A DNA stretch of 64,000 nt from JAFGDI01 sp963662515 (GCA_963662515.1 OY759675.1:744001-808000), one strand, 5' to 3'. Positions 52,418-62,448 are shown, counted from the stretch's first letter. Numbers and translations: made by a program. Notes: generated by a model not told the origin, from the letters alone.

Positions 52418-55400
52418 TCAGATATGTGCTACCGTAATCCATTTATTTATACAATTTATTACTTTGTCTCGCTGGAGCGGCTTGGAAAGATAATCATTCA
52501 TTCCGGCGTTAATGCAGTTTTTCCGGTCAGATTCAAAGGCATTTGCAGTCAGGGCGATAATAGGTATATCGATTTCCAGTTCCCTTATCTTTCGCGTAGC
52601 CTCCAATCCGTCCATGACCGGCATTTGCATGTCCATGAGCACAACATCAAAAGTCTGCTGTTGCAGTTTCTCGATGGCTTCCTGACCATTGTGTGCTGTG
52701 TCGGTTTCGTATCCTGCCTTATTGAGTAGTTTAATAGTAAGTTTCAGGTTTACATCATCGTCATCGGCGATCAGCACTCGCACTGTTCTGCCGGGCAGGG
52801 CAGAGAGCTGCTGGTCATAGATCTGGTTGTCATTGCTTTGGTTGATATTGTTTTTAAGCTCCTGATCTGTACCTAAAGGTAAAGTTACCAGAAAGAAAAA
52901 CTTGCTGCCCTTGCCAACGGTGCTTTCCAGCAGCAGGTCAGAGTCCATCAGTTGTAAGATCCTTTTAGAAATAGTCAGGCCCAGTCCGGTTCCGCCATAC
53001 TTGCGTGTAGTTGAGCCATCGCCCTGGTTGAAGGCATCGTATATTTGTCTTTGTTTCTCAGGCGGAATGCCTATGCCTGTGTCGCTGATCGCTATTTCCA
53101 GCATTGCGTCTTTGTCATCGCAATTTATGCACTCTATAGTTAATTCTATTTTGCCTTTCTCGGTAAACTTAGCGGCATTTCCCAGCAGGTTTAAGAGTAC
53201 CTGCTGCATTCGATGTGGGTCGCCCTTAAGCCAGTGTGGTACATTTTCCTGAATATTACAGATCAGTTCTGTTTCAGGTTTTACTTTGGGCCTGATAATA
53301 TTGCAGATGTCGTTAGTCATTTGCCAGATATCAAAGTCAATATTTTCAATATTCATTTTTCCTGCTTCGATCTTGGACAGGTCAAGAATGTCGTTGATAA
53401 GTGTCAGCAGGCTGTTACCGCTGCGGTTAATGGTCTGTACAATATCTCGCTGGTCTTCGGTCAGCTCACCTTCCATAAGCATGTCGCTGAAACCTAAAAT
53501 GCTGTTCATAGGTGTGCGTATCTCATGGCTCATATTAGCCAGAAATTCGCTCTTGGTCTTATTGGCAATTTCTGCCATTTCAGCCAGTTGGTTGGCTCTG
53601 ACATTGGCCTCTTCCAGTTTACTGATAGTTTCTTTCAGGTTCAGTTCAATATTCTTAGTGCGGGTAATGTCCAGGCTGGTCCCGATTATAGCTATGGGCT
53701 TACCGTTAGTATCCTTTTGTAATTGTGCCAGTGAATGGATATGTCTTACTACGCCATTGGCCCAGATTATCCGGAATTCAAAGTTTAGTTCTTTGACATC
53801 ATTCAGGGTCATCTGGAACTGGTTATAATATTCCTGGCGGTCATCTGGATGTATGTATGACATCCACGAATTATACTTGCCGTCGAATTGACCATCTTTG
53901 AATCCATAGAGCCGGCCCAATTGATTGTCTGCGGTGAATTTATTGGCGGCAATATCGTAGGACCAGATGCCTACGCGTCCCGCTTTAGTCGCCATGGTAA
54001 GGTTATTAACGGCATTAGCCAATTCTGTTTCGGTTTTCTTTTGCTCACTGACATCAACAAAACATTCCAGTAATTTTTCCTGACCGTTAAGAGATATTTT
54101 TTTAACAGTTTTCAATACAGGTATCTTACTGCCATCAGCCCGCATCATTTCCCGGTCTGAATTGTCGATCTCCTCGTTCAGGTCGATGATAGGGCATTTG
54201 TCTTTATCTGCCGGGCAGAGCAGCTTGTGGCATTTTTTGCCGATAAGATCATTTGCCGGGGCTCCAAATAATACAGAGACATGCGGGTTAATACTTTCTA
54301 TCTTTTTGGTTACAGGGTCAATGATCGCCACGCCAATAGGCAGGCTTTCCATCAGTGATTTTTGCAATAGTTCACTGGCTTGCAGTTTGGCTGTTCGCTC
54401 GCTGATAAGGTTTTCGAGTTCCAGTCTGCGATGTTGTATTGAGCCGGCTATACTGACCAGGGCCACTGTTAGTATAATACCAATTATGATAGAATAGCGG
54501 AGAGCCCTTCTGGGGTAGAGAATGTCAAAGGTCTGGTCGCTATAAACCTTTACAAAATAACATCTGCCTAATACATATATTGGGCATGATATGCTAAGTT
54601 CAGTTTGTGGAGTATTGGCTTTGTCCCAGGACACCGCTACAGTCTGAACTGGCGTTTCTCTGGTCAGGGTAGATAATTCAATGAGAGAAGAGTTATCTGG
54701 TGCAATTTGCTTTAGAAATGAAGACATTCTCAGCACGGCCATGGCAAAGCCTCTCAGCTCGTTTTGATTATTCTGCCTGTAGATCGGTCTGAGTATGAGT
54801 AAGCCTTTGGGGTCTTGCTCTCCTTGTAATAGTGTTACAGGTTCAGTGCAGGTACTAAGCCGGGTACGGATAGCTTCTTCAATGCCTCTGTGTCTGACCG
54901 ATTCAGAGCCTATATCGAAGCCTCGGGCCATTTCATTAGTGTTACCCGGTGTTACCAGATAAATAGGGTAATATACCTCTCGGCCGATGGCTGGCTGGCG
55001 AAAGCCATTTTCATCTTTATGCCAGATGTTATAATTTGTTAACCCGGCGTTTCTTGCCTTCTGCTCGAATTCTATCTTGTTTTCGCTTTTTACTGCCGTA
55101 ATCCATTCCCATCCCTGAATAGCCTTATTGGAAGTGAGGAATGAAGTGAAATTCAGAAATTCGTCATTGGTTATATCTTCTCTGCTCTCCAGGAATTTTG
55201 CCAGGCTTTCAAGCTCTGTTTTTTGCAGATCATCAAAAGCGTCAATGACCGCTTCGGTTCTGGTACTGGCAACATGGTTAAACGCATGGTGTCTGGCGTG
55301 TCTTTCGCTTTCTGTCATGCTCCAGGCAATATAGAGTGTGATCGTTATACCGATAACGGCAATGAGGCAAGGTTCAATATAGTATTGCCATCTGTTATTA

Positions 55401-56068
55401 TCAAATATGCTTTTGTGCCTTGATGTCAGTATGAGCCAGAGGGTATAGATCAGCAGCAGTGCCAGGGCTAATATGAGCGGTGGTATAGCTGCTTTGGCCA
55501 GTTTCCTGTTCCATTGGCCTGCATCGGTATCAACTGCCAGAACTACCTGGGCGTTTTGATCGATGCTGTATAGCATAGGTATGGCCACTCCGACGAATTT
55601 TCCCCAGCGGTCAGTATATGGCCCTTCGATCTGGGCTATGCCGGTTGCGAACGCCTGTTTAAAACCCTGTGGTATATCTTTATAAACATCCCCGGCTAGT
55701 ACCTCCTCTAATGAACCTTCCGGCTCGTTACAGACATAAAAGACGACAGAGTCGTCGTTTCTTTTGCCCATAAGATAGATGAAGCGGTATTTACTGTTGC
55801 TGGCCTTTAATGCCCCAAAATATTCCTTGAGCCTTTGGTATTCAGGCTTTTTAAGATCCTGTTTTGTACCTGTCAGTGTTTTAATGTCATTGAGATTTAA
55901 TGACTTTGCAATAAGGCGGGCATCGTCAAGCAGGTCGGCACGCATGGTGTGGTTAGTACGAACGATCTCCCACATAGTCAGTATTAAGATGCCGACTAAA
56001 ATAAACGCAAGGACGGCCAGCGTTCGCCGGTTTCCCTTTGAATGAGAGTGCGGATTTGTTGTATCCAT
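52418..56068 (-). CDS. Hybrid sensor histidine kinase with CHASE1, PAS, HisKA, HATPase and receiver domains
   Basis: The 1216-residue protein has a membrane helix near 16-36, an extracytoplasmic segment (about 40-190), helices near 190-215 and 230-252, then a CHASE1-like sensor (about 260-500, 'NKAIQGWEWITAVKSENKIE', 'YYPIYLVTPGNTNEMARGFD') and another helix near 520-540. Two PAS domains follow (about 570-690 and 695-810). HisKA has His848 (NMSHEIRTPMNSILGF), the ATPase carries 'GDPHRMQQVLLNLLGNAAKF' and 'GLGLTISK', and the receiver has Asp1146 (VVLMDMQMPVMDG). The second PAS sits in the typical PAS-PAC arrangement. It lies between genes for a stand-alone receiver and an HPt protein. The ribosome site is weak. 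Confidence 0.93.
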   Translation of the reverse strand: MDTTNPHSHSKGNRRTLAVLAFILVGILILTMWEIVRTNHTMRADLLDDARLIAKSLNLNDIKTLTGTKQDLKKPEYQRLKEYFGALKASNSKYRFIYLMGKRNDDSVVFYVCNEPEGSLEEVLAGDVYKDIPQGFKQAFATGIAQIEGPYTDRWGKFVGVAIPMLYSIDQNAQVVLAVDTDAGQWNRKLAKAAIPPLILALALLLIYTLWLILTSRHKSIFDNNRWQYYIEPCLIAVIGITITLYIAWSMTESERHARHHAFNHVASTRTEAVIDAFDDLQKTELESLAKFLESREDITNDEFLNFTSFLTSNKAIQGWEWITAVKSENKIEFEQKARNAGLTNYNIWHKDENGFRQPAIGREVYYPIYLVTPGNTNEMARGFDIGSESVRHRGIEEAIRTRLSTCTEPVTLLQGEQDPKGLLILRPIYRQNNQNELRGFAMAVLRMSSFLKQIAPDNSSLIELSTLTRETPVQTVAVSWDKANTPQTELSISCPIYVLGRCYFVKVYSDQTFDILYPRRALRYSIIIGIILTVALVSIAGSIQHRRLELENLISERTAKLQASELLQKSLMESLPIGVAIIDPVTKKIESINPHVSVLFGAPANDLIGKKCHKLLCPADKDKCPIIDLNEEIDNSDREMMRADGSKIPVLKTVKKISLNGQEKLLECFVDVSEQKKTETELANAVNNLTMATKAGRVGIWSYDIAANKFTADNQLGRLYGFKDGQFDGKYNSWMSYIHPDDRQEYYNQFQMTLNDVKELNFEFRIIWANGVVRHIHSLAQLQKDTNGKPIAIIGTSLDITRTKNIELNLKETISKLEEANVRANQLAEMAEIANKTKSEFLANMSHEIRTPMNSILGFSDMLMEGELTEDQRDIVQTINRSGNSLLTLINDILDLSKIEAGKMNIENIDFDIWQMTNDICNIIRPKVKPETELICNIQENVPHWLKGDPHRMQQVLLNLLGNAAKFTEKGKIELTIECINCDDKDAMLEIAISDTGIGIPPEKQRQIYDAFNQGDGSTTRKYGGTGLGLTISKRILQLMDSDLLLESTVGKGSKFFFLVTLPLGTDQELKNNINQSNDNQIYDQQLSALPGRTVRVLIADDDDVNLKLTIKLLNKAGYETDTAHNGQEAIEKLQQQTFDVVLMDMQMPVMDGLEATRKIRELEIDIPIIALTANAFESDRKNCINAGMNDYLSKPLQRDKVINCINKWITVAHI

Positions 56069-56137
56069 GTTTTGCGTCTGCTGTTTTAGGGGTTGGTCTG
56101 AATAATCTGGTTGCTGTGTCTGTATGGTGAAATCAGA

Positions 56138-56545
56138 TCAACCGGCATTGACAGTGAGCAGGCCAAGCTCCTGTACCTTATTCAGTAGTTTGTCTTTGTC
56201 CAGTGGTTTGACCAGATATTCTTCGCAGCCTGCCTTAAACGCGCCAAAGACATTTACCGGGTCATTCATCGCTGTGGTCATGATGATCTTAACCTGTTTT
56301 TTATAGTCGATCTTATGCTGCTCTTCATAGCGTCTTATTTGTTGCAGGGTTTCATGGCCGTTTTGGTTGGGCATGCTGATGTCCAGGCAGATCAGGTCAT
56401 AAGGCATACCTAATATGTGGGCATCAGCGAACTTGTCGTATCCTTCCTGGCCATCACAGGCAAAATCACATTCGGAAATTCCCTTGAGAATACCAGAGAT
56501 CAGCATACAAGTACCTTTGTCATCGTCGATTATAAGTGTTTTCAT
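56138..56545 (-). CDS. Stand-alone receiver (CheY-like) response regulator
   Basis: The 135-residue protein is a single receiver domain with Asp7-9, phosphoacceptor Asp55 (LICLDISMPNQNG), Thr near 91 (IIMTTAMND) and the conserved lysine in YLVKPLDKDK. It begins the operon receiver - hybrid kinase - HPt. GGGGAAAAA precedes the ATG. It lacks any output domain, so it either signals through protein contact or acts as a phosphate sink. Confidence 0.95.
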   Translation of the reverse strand: MKTLIIDDDKGTCMLISGILKGISECDFACDGQEGYDKFADAHILGMPYDLICLDISMPNQNGHETLQQIRRYEEQHKIDYKKQVKIIMTTAMNDPVNVFGAFKAGCEEYLVKPLDKDKLLNKVQELGLLTVNAG

Positions 56546-56773
56546 TTTTTCCCCAGTCTGATCTTATATCAGCTTTGAATGTTGTCTAAAAACTACGCCA
56601 GTCTGTATATCGGTAAAACAACTACCCTGACTTATTGGCTGGCTTATTGTTTCATGTAGATATATATTTTTTTTGGGGCGGTTGGTCATAACGCCATTCA
56701 AACCAGTCTTTTATATCAGGTAAGAAATTGTCAGTGAGTAAGTTTTAAGTTGCCAGTTTGTGTTATGCGGACC

Positions 56774-57391
56774 TTAGAGTGTTTTTACGGCATTTGCATA
56801 GTATTGGCAGGCGACTTCTGGCGGTGGTACGATCTGGCCGGTTTTCAGTTTGTATCTCACTATCGGGTAGCGATTGGCCAGGGTGCGATAATCGGTACGG
56901 GCGGCCATTGCCAGTTGTTGATATTCTTCTTTGCCAGTGTGTTTGTGCATGAAGGTAAAGGCTTCTTCCAATTGCCCGCTATGCAGCAATCTGAAGTATG
57001 TCTGCCAGTTCTGGGGCAGGCCGCAATATGGGGCGGTCTGGCTGGTTATGCCCATGGATGCCAGAAAGGCAATTGCTGCGGTGCCGTACATGCAGTGCAT
57101 AATGTCGTTAATGGCCCGGTCCCAGCCATCGGCTTCAATAGCACAGAAGATAATATCAACGGCCCGTTTGCTCTTATTGTTGTCGCGGTTGGGCATAAAC
57201 TTAAAGAGTGAGATAATACCGCTGGGCCGAAATACATTTTGCTGGCGATAAGCAGATATGATCTTGTCGAACTCCTGTGGTGTTATTTTGTGGCTCTGGC
57301 AGTAAGTGATGATCTCTTCGAGTATGCCCGGCGTGTCGCTATAGTTCCAGCCAAAGGCCCGTAATTTTGCAGTTATATATGTGGCTATCAT
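56774..57391 (-). CDS. Unknown protein translationally coupled to an HTH protein
   Basis: I do not recognise this 205-residue soluble protein. It looks helical. Its first part reads 'AFGWNYSDTPGILEEIITYC', its middle 'KRAVDIIFCAIEADGWDRAI', and it has several aromatic residues in 'GLPQNWQTYFRLLHSGQLEE'. No signal peptide or membrane helix is visible. Its ATG overlaps the stop of the upstream HTH gene (ATGA) and has an excellent ribosome site (AGGAGGTGCAAG), so it is certainly a real gene and probably a partner of that protein. Given the neighbour's phage-like style, a role in a mobile or formerly mobile replication module is possible but unproven. Confidence 0.8.
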   Translation of the reverse strand: MIATYITAKLRAFGWNYSDTPGILEEIITYCQSHKITPQEFDKIISAYRQQNVFRPSGIISLFKFMPNRDNNKSKRAVDIIFCAIEADGWDRAINDIMHCMYGTAAIAFLASMGITSQTAPYCGLPQNWQTYFRLLHSGQLEEAFTFMHKHTGKEEYQQLAMAARTDYRTLANRYPIVRYKLKTGQIVPPPEVACQYYANAVKTL

Positions 57392-57942
57392 CTTGCACCT
57401 CCTGTAATCTGATTTTGAAATTGCATAGAGAGCTGGTTCATCTGCTGACGATATCTGATGAGAAAGTCAGGTATCGCCGGGCTGTTGGAATTGCTGTTTT
57501 TATCGCTTAAAATTGAATGTGTGTGTTTATATTCATTTATTCTTTTATTATTTATATTATGTGGTGGGGTTTCGCCGCCTGTAGCAGGTGGCATCTGGTC
57601 ACCTCTGGCCGGTGGCATTTGCCCACCTGCCCGCGGAGTGGTTTTGGGGGCTTGGGTCGCTGGCGGCAGAGCTGTCAGCAGGTCAATTACTTTAGCTGTA
57701 ACATTAAGAACCCGTCGTGGTTTTGTTCCGCTATTGACCAGCAGATTTTTTGTTCGCAGACGAGACAGGGCCATGACAATGGTCTTGCGATTAGTGTGCA
57801 GCAGGCTGGCCAGTTGCTCATTACTCTGACGCAGGCCATCAGGCAGGGCCCCTGCCAGAGCCAATATCTGCATTTCATACACCGACTTGATATGCAGGCT
57901 GTTGAGACTAAGCGGAAAGGTGCAGTAGGATAATTCATTCAT
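57388..57942 (-). CDS. Helix-turn-helix protein of phage/plasmid replication-initiator style
   Basis: The 184-residue protein has a winged-HTH-type N-terminus (about 15-90: 'VYEMQILALAGALPDGLRQS', 'NEQLASLLHTNRKTIVMALS', 'RLRTKNLLVN'). A low-complexity linker follows (about 95-130) with near-repeats GGQMPPARG, DQMPPATG and GETPP, then a short polar region. An HTH followed by a repetitive G/P linker and an Asn/Lys-rich 'NINNKRINEYKH' stretch is typical of phage replication-organiser proteins. No other phage gene is nearby. GGAGATGAAAAA precedes the ATG, and a hairpin-rich leader lies upstream. Confidence 0.75.
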   Translation of the reverse strand: MNELSYCTFPLSLNSLHIKSVYEMQILALAGALPDGLRQSNEQLASLLHTNRKTIVMALSRLRTKNLLVNSGTKPRRVLNVTAKVIDLLTALPPATQAPKTTPRAGGQMPPARGDQMPPATGGETPPHNINNKRINEYKHTHSILSDKNSNSNSPAIPDFLIRYRQQMNQLSMQFQNQITGGAR

Positions 57943-58818
57943 TTTTTCATCTCCGTTATATGGTTGTTGATATAACGCCCCAGGGCGGTTTTTCCAGGTG
58001 TCACATTAACACCTCACGCACTTACACCCACTGGCTGGATACTGAGATGGGATAAGGAGATGAAAATGCTTGTATTTATTTCCTAACTGTTTGTAAATAA
58101 AGGTGATAAAAAATATTATTATTTCAGTAATTCCTTCCCCGCTGGCTGGAAAGTGCGCTGATTTTTATTGTGGGGAGTAATGGTTACTGCCTGTTTAGCG
58201 ACTTTGGAAAGGATTGTTTTCACGGGTCGTCTGTTTTTTTGATATACCTGATAAAAGAGATATTGGCTTCACATTTTTCAATAATATGCTTGAATCGAAA
58301 TCGGAAAAATGTAATAATGCAGACTAAACAATTTAATGATTGTACCGTTTTTTGGATGTTATACAGGAAATCACTACTCCTATCGAATAGTAACATCAGG
58401 CGGCACTCTCACAGCCATTGTATTTATACAGGGGTTGCTGAGGGTGCTATGCTTTGTTGTGTTCTATTCGGGTTTGTAGTGAACCTCCTGTAAGCATAAC
58501 GGCGTAGCGCCCTTGCTGACCTCTGTTTTTTTTATGCGCGGTGGGTTAATTCGGGTGATTTAGGCCGAGTGATAGGCGTTTGTTTTACAAAATAAGTTTT
58601 TTCTTATGGGCGATTGGTTATGGTACCTGTATAATCTGGTGAGGTTGTTATACATTTAATATAGACACTCAATTTTGGCTCGGTATGGTTTTGTTCCGGC
58701 TCACCTCCCATTGGGTCAGATAAGGCCATATCAACTTTATTTAATGTCTGGGTAATTAGGCATTTCGGCGTTGGGCCGGGGTGTTATTGATAGTTTCATT
58801 TTATGGTAAGGAGTCTTT
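57943..58818. other. Gene-free region upstream of the HTH gene and the large secreted protein
   Basis: This 876-bp region separates divergent genes. Near the HTH gene are a GC-rich stem CGCCC/GGGCG (57976-57987) followed by T on the plus strand, and the operator-like inverted repeat AGGTGT (57996-58001) / ACACCT (58009-58014). The rest is AT-rich without recognisable genes. Just before the large secreted protein lies GGTAAGGAGTCTTT, a strong ribosome site. Confidence 0.5.
57996..58014. promoter_or_regulatory. Inverted repeat AGGTGT-N7-ACACCT upstream of the HTH gene
   Basis: A 6-bp perfect inverted repeat with a 7-bp spacer lies about 55 bp upstream of the HTH protein's start. Its size and place suit a binding site for a dimeric HTH regulator, possibly autoregulation. 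Confidence 0.4.
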
Positions 58819-61662
58819 ATGATGAGAATGTTTGTGAGAGCAGGTTTGCTGTTTATGGCTTTCGCCGGGATTGTCAGAGCTGATGAGATATTGGGTACTT
58901 GTGTTACCTGTACCGGGCCGGTGGCTGCAATCGCCAACAGTCCGACAGGGTTGGCTGGTCTGCCAATAACCTTTGATGAGTTTGCTATGGATACGGCAAT
59001 AACAGATCAATATTCCTCTTTAGGAATAATCTTTGATGGAGAAAACCCGCGGATTACTGATGATGGTTCCAATCCGTTCCCCCCGGTTTTAGCGGGTTTT
59101 GAGCCGGAAAGGTATATGGGTGATATTGAAGGTTATTTTGTTAATCCATATAATCCCACGCGGACGATAACAGTTTCGTGGTTCTCATTTACCGCAGGTT
59201 ATTTTGATGAGACGGGAAAAACCCTGCTGGAATGGTTTGATATTAACGGTAACAAACTTGGTGAGATGGAAAATACTGAAACAGGGATTCAGACTTTCTA
59301 TGTTGAGGGTTTTGGTATTGCCTCGTGGCGGATTGGCGGTACGGAAGATGGTAATGGTTTTGCGATTGACAATATCAACTTTGGCGGGTTGAATCTGATT
59401 GATTTTGACATTTCCGATGATGTGGAAGATGGTCAGTGTGTGTCGCCGGAAGATAATGTTAAGCTGACAATCTGTTTTACAAATGATTCTGATATTACTT
59501 ATAATGATGCAATTATAAAACTGTACCTCGATAAGGGTGTTACTTACCCCTATGCTGACTGGACTATTGATGAGAACATGATCTCATATCCACCAGATCC
59601 GTGGTATGACCCGAATTATCACGCTTATACCTGGGAGATAGGCGATTTGGCTCCGGACGATACGGCTTGTGTGGATATAGAGGTAAATATAAATGAAGCA
59701 GCTATACCGGGAATGGAGTTGCTCAATGTGGCGGAGCTGACAGCACTGGTCTGCCGGGATTATCTGGTCACAGACCCGAACACTGAACCTAATACTTATA
59801 TCAGCGTTTGCGAGGTTGAAGTAATAGCCCGCAGCGTGGAAAAGACGGTGGTTTGCTGCTGGGGCGATTATGATAAAATCTTCGTTGACCAGTACGCCAC
59901 TGGAATTTGCAATGGCTTGAGCTGGCAGAACGCTTTCAGCGGGACCGATGGCCTGAGCAAGGCCTTGTACAGAGCAGCACATTCAAGCTGTACCGGGCCT
60001 TATACGATCTATATCGCCAGCGGAAACTACTTCCCCGGAACGCAGGAAGATGACAGCTTTGTTCTGCCCGAAGGAACGCAGATTTACGGCGGCTTCCCCA
60101 CCGGCGGCTGTGATTTCAGCCAGAGGAATCCGAAGGTTTATGAAGCACTGCTGGATGGCTGGCTTGAAACTGGGGTATTTGCCAGTAAAGTTGTAACAAT
60201 GGAAAATAACACTTTACTTGATGGGGTGGCCGTAACCAGAGGTATGACATATAATGTTTATGGCTCTGTTGTTGACTTTACTCTGAAGAATTGTTTTATT
60301 AAGGAAGGTTTCCAGTATGGTGTTTACGCTACCAATGGGAATGTTGCCATAGAACGCTGCAAAATTCAGGAAAATGAAAGAGATGGTATTTATCACAGTG
60401 GAACCGGTTTTGCTCTTAATGTTCTGAATTCATGGATAATGCGAAACGGTAGAAATGGTATAAATACTTATGCTTCATCGCCAATCGTCATGAATAGTAT
60501 CATTTCTGAAAGTGATATGAATGATGAAGGTAATATTGGTATAAAAGTTATTGACCCTTCAGCAACACCTGTTATTTACAATAATACTATTGCCAATAAT
60601 AAAAGTGCTGGCGTATATTATAGCGACACTGGCACAGTTGTTGATCCCAATGATCCTAATACTGTAACTTATACCTACCCGGATATTCAAAATTGTATCA
60701 TCTATTTCAACAATGGAGGTCATGAGCAGATAAGCGGTGTTTCACCTGATGATGTAGCTTCTTATAGCTGTATTCAGGATTGTAACAGTGTAAATAACAA
60801 CATCAATGCCAACCCGGGATTTGCCTATGTAACAGACCTCAACGGAACACCCAACCCTGCGAACTATCATTTATCGGCCACATCCTCAATGAAAGACATG
60901 GGAAGCCCCTATCTGGATTATTCCGGTCAAACCGATTATGATACTGAAGATCGATATGATGGTTATGCTGTAGATATAGGAGCTGATGAGATTCATTCTT
61001 GCAGTGGTGATTATTCGCCAGAAGATTTCAAAAGTGAAGCTGACTTTAATGCCGATGGTATAGTTAATCTGAAAGATTTCCAGCAGATTTCTGGATCATG
61101 GCTGAGCCATGACCCCAATGATTTATCTTGGAATGACCCTAATTCAACTTTGAACTGGGCCGATGTTTGTAATCTTGCTGATGCAGGTTCCAGTCAGTAT
61201 GCAATAGACATTGCCGACCTGGAAGTGTTTGTTTCTGAAAACGGCTGGCTCTGGCAAGCCTGCTGGTATGGAGCTGGTCAGACAGTTGTGGCTGAAACAA
61301 TGACAATGATGGCTCTCCCTGAAACATCGGCTTTGGAAATTTCTTCAATGGAAAGTATGTCTTTATCGTCAGCAAGTTTGACGAGCATGACAAGTGATGA
61401 AACTGATAATGTATCATCGTTTGTGAGAGTCTCCACAATAATGATAATGGAAGAACCATTACTTGTAGAGGAAGAAGTGAATCCCTATGCAGAACTGAGT
61501 AATGCCGAGCTTGCTCAGTTTGTTAGGGATATTAAAGACCTGAAAGAGATTGTACAACTACAAGTCAGCTCAGGCGGTGAAGATAGTGAAGATATAACGG
61601 AAATTCTGGAATTCTTTGATGGAATTCTGAAAGAAGTTAAAGAATCCATGCAAAAACAATAA
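58819..61662 (+). CDS. Large secreted beta-helix protein with dockerin-like segment and acidic tail
   Basis: The 947-residue protein has a signal peptide (to about residue 21, IVRADE). A lectin-like module of PEP-CTERM-type proteins follows at about 45-195 ('ITFDEFAMDTAITDQYSSLG', 'NGFAIDNINFGG'), then a DUF11/CARDB-like Ig domain (about 200-335). A right-handed beta-helix covers about 365-730, with Asn-rich turns. A two-part dockerin-like region lies at about 740-815 ('EADFNADGIVNLKDFQQISG', 'YAIDIADLEVFVSENGWLWQ'). Past it comes a Met/Ser/Thr-rich linker and a final acidic helix (about 915-947). The surface role and substrate are unknown. GGTAAGGAGTCTTT precedes the ATGs. A relic of its 3' end is found at 62449-62535. 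Confidence 0.88.
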   Translation: MMRMFVRAGLLFMAFAGIVRADEILGTCVTCTGPVAAIANSPTGLAGLPITFDEFAMDTAITDQYSSLGIIFDGENPRITDDGSNPFPPVLAGFEPERYMGDIEGYFVNPYNPTRTITVSWFSFTAGYFDETGKTLLEWFDINGNKLGEMENTETGIQTFYVEGFGIASWRIGGTEDGNGFAIDNINFGGLNLIDFDISDDVEDGQCVSPEDNVKLTICFTNDSDITYNDAIIKLYLDKGVTYPYADWTIDENMISYPPDPWYDPNYHAYTWEIGDLAPDDTACVDIEVNINEAAIPGMELLNVAELTALVCRDYLVTDPNTEPNTYISVCEVEVIARSVEKTVVCCWGDYDKIFVDQYATGICNGLSWQNAFSGTDGLSKALYRAAHSSCTGPYTIYIASGNYFPGTQEDDSFVLPEGTQIYGGFPTGGCDFSQRNPKVYEALLDGWLETGVFASKVVTMENNTLLDGVAVTRGMTYNVYGSVVDFTLKNCFIKEGFQYGVYATNGNVAIERCKIQENERDGIYHSGTGFALNVLNSWIMRNGRNGINTYASSPIVMNSIISESDMNDEGNIGIKVIDPSATPVIYNNTIANNKSAGVYYSDTGTVVDPNDPNTVTYTYPDIQNCIIYFNNGGHEQISGVSPDDVASYSCIQDCNSVNNNINANPGFAYVTDLNGTPNPANYHLSATSSMKDMGSPYLDYSGQTDYDTEDRYDGYAVDIGADEIHSCSGDYSPEDFKSEADFNADGIVNLKDFQQISGSWLSHDPNDLSWNDPNSTLNWADVCNLADAGSSQYAIDIADLEVFVSENGWLWQACWYGAGQTVVAETMTMMALPETSALEISSMESMSLSSASLTSMTSDETDNVSSFVRVSTIMIMEEPLLVEEEVNPYAELSNAELAQFVRDIKDLKEIVQLQVSSGGEDSEDITEILEFFDGILKEVKESMQKQ

Positions 61663-61675
61663 AATAAGTTAATTT

Positions 61676-61707
61676 ACCTGCCGTCATGTGTTATAATGAC
61701 GGCAGGT
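61676..61707 (+). terminator. Hairpin terminator after the large secreted protein
   Basis: A perfect 11-bp stem ACCTGCCGTCA / TGACGGCAGGT sits 13 bp after the stop. The same hairpin recurs at 62550-62581 as part of a tandem duplication. The T-run is interrupted (AGATTTATT), so readthrough into the next gene is possible. Confidence 0.75.
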
Positions 61708-61730
61708 AGATTTATTATAGGAGTATGCGT

Positions 61731-62364
61731 ATGAAATATTTATTGTTATTGGTGATGTTTATTTTCACGAGTAGCTTAATAGCTTCTGCAGCTATAACTG
61801 GAATTCGCGGTAAGGCTAATGATGGATATTTGCTTAAAGGTGAATATGACTATGATGTTAATGTAACAGAAACAAGTATATTATCAGTAATGGGGGGGGG
61901 GGGGCGACAGCATTACCGTTTCAGATTATGGAAGACTTAATATTTCCAGTACTTCAAAACTAAACAATAGCTCCGGCAGTGCTGGTGGTGTCTGGACAAT
62001 TGGTTTGAACAATTACAGTTCGCTCATCTTTTCTGGCGGTGAAACAAATGACATATCTGTTTATAATAATTCGACAGTATTGCTTACCGGAGGAAAAATC
62101 AATAATCTAGCTAGTTACCAAAGCGTTAACGGCAATCCTCATATAACCATAGAGTGTTTGAAGGGTTGGTCTGTGGCTTATAACAATGGCATACCTAAGA
62201 TTATGTATGGCAATTGGGCCGATGGCACACCATTTGAAATAAACTTTATCAACAATAAGTATTTCAAACCGGTATTTGAAAATATGAATATAGTAATTGT
62301 GCCAGAACCGGGAGCAATTGCCCTGTTAAGTCTGGGCGGCTTAATCCTGAAACGGCGCAGATAA
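61731..62364 (+). pseudogene. PEP-CTERM protein gene, out of frame at a run of 13 G (possibly phase-variable)
   Basis: The start at 61731 follows ATAGGAG. The frame encodes a signal peptide and 'ANDGYLLKGEYDYDVNVTET' and then meets 13 consecutive G (61892-61904), after which it stops at 61940. With 12 G the reading would continue as GGGGDSITVSDYGRL into the open frame ending at 62364, aligning throughout with the intact paralog at 62607 (there GGASDRITVEDSAKL). The end has a PEP-CTERM signal (PEPGAIALLSLGGLILKRRR), which directs exported proteins to sorting enzymes of the exosortase type. The long G tract could switch the gene on and off by slippage, be a fixed mutation, or be a sequencing error. 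Confidence 0.85.
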
Positions 62365-62382
62365 TAAAAAACAGACAATTAC

Positions 62383-62409
62383 AAGCCGGATTAAACCTCC
62401 GGCTTTTTT
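62383..62409 (+). terminator. Terminator after the first PEP-CTERM gene
   Basis: AAGCCGGA (62383-62390) pairs with TCCGGCTT (62398-62405), followed by TTTT. It is homologous to the terminator at 63264-63290. Confidence 0.88.
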
Positions 62410-62448
62410 ATTTTCCGAGCGAAGCGAGTCGGGCCGCCGGACCTTCCG

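Noticed and set aside
58170..58493. 107-residue plus-strand frame in the 58-kb gap
   Set aside because: It has mixed composition, no ribosome site and no recognisable domain, and lies in AT-rich control DNA.
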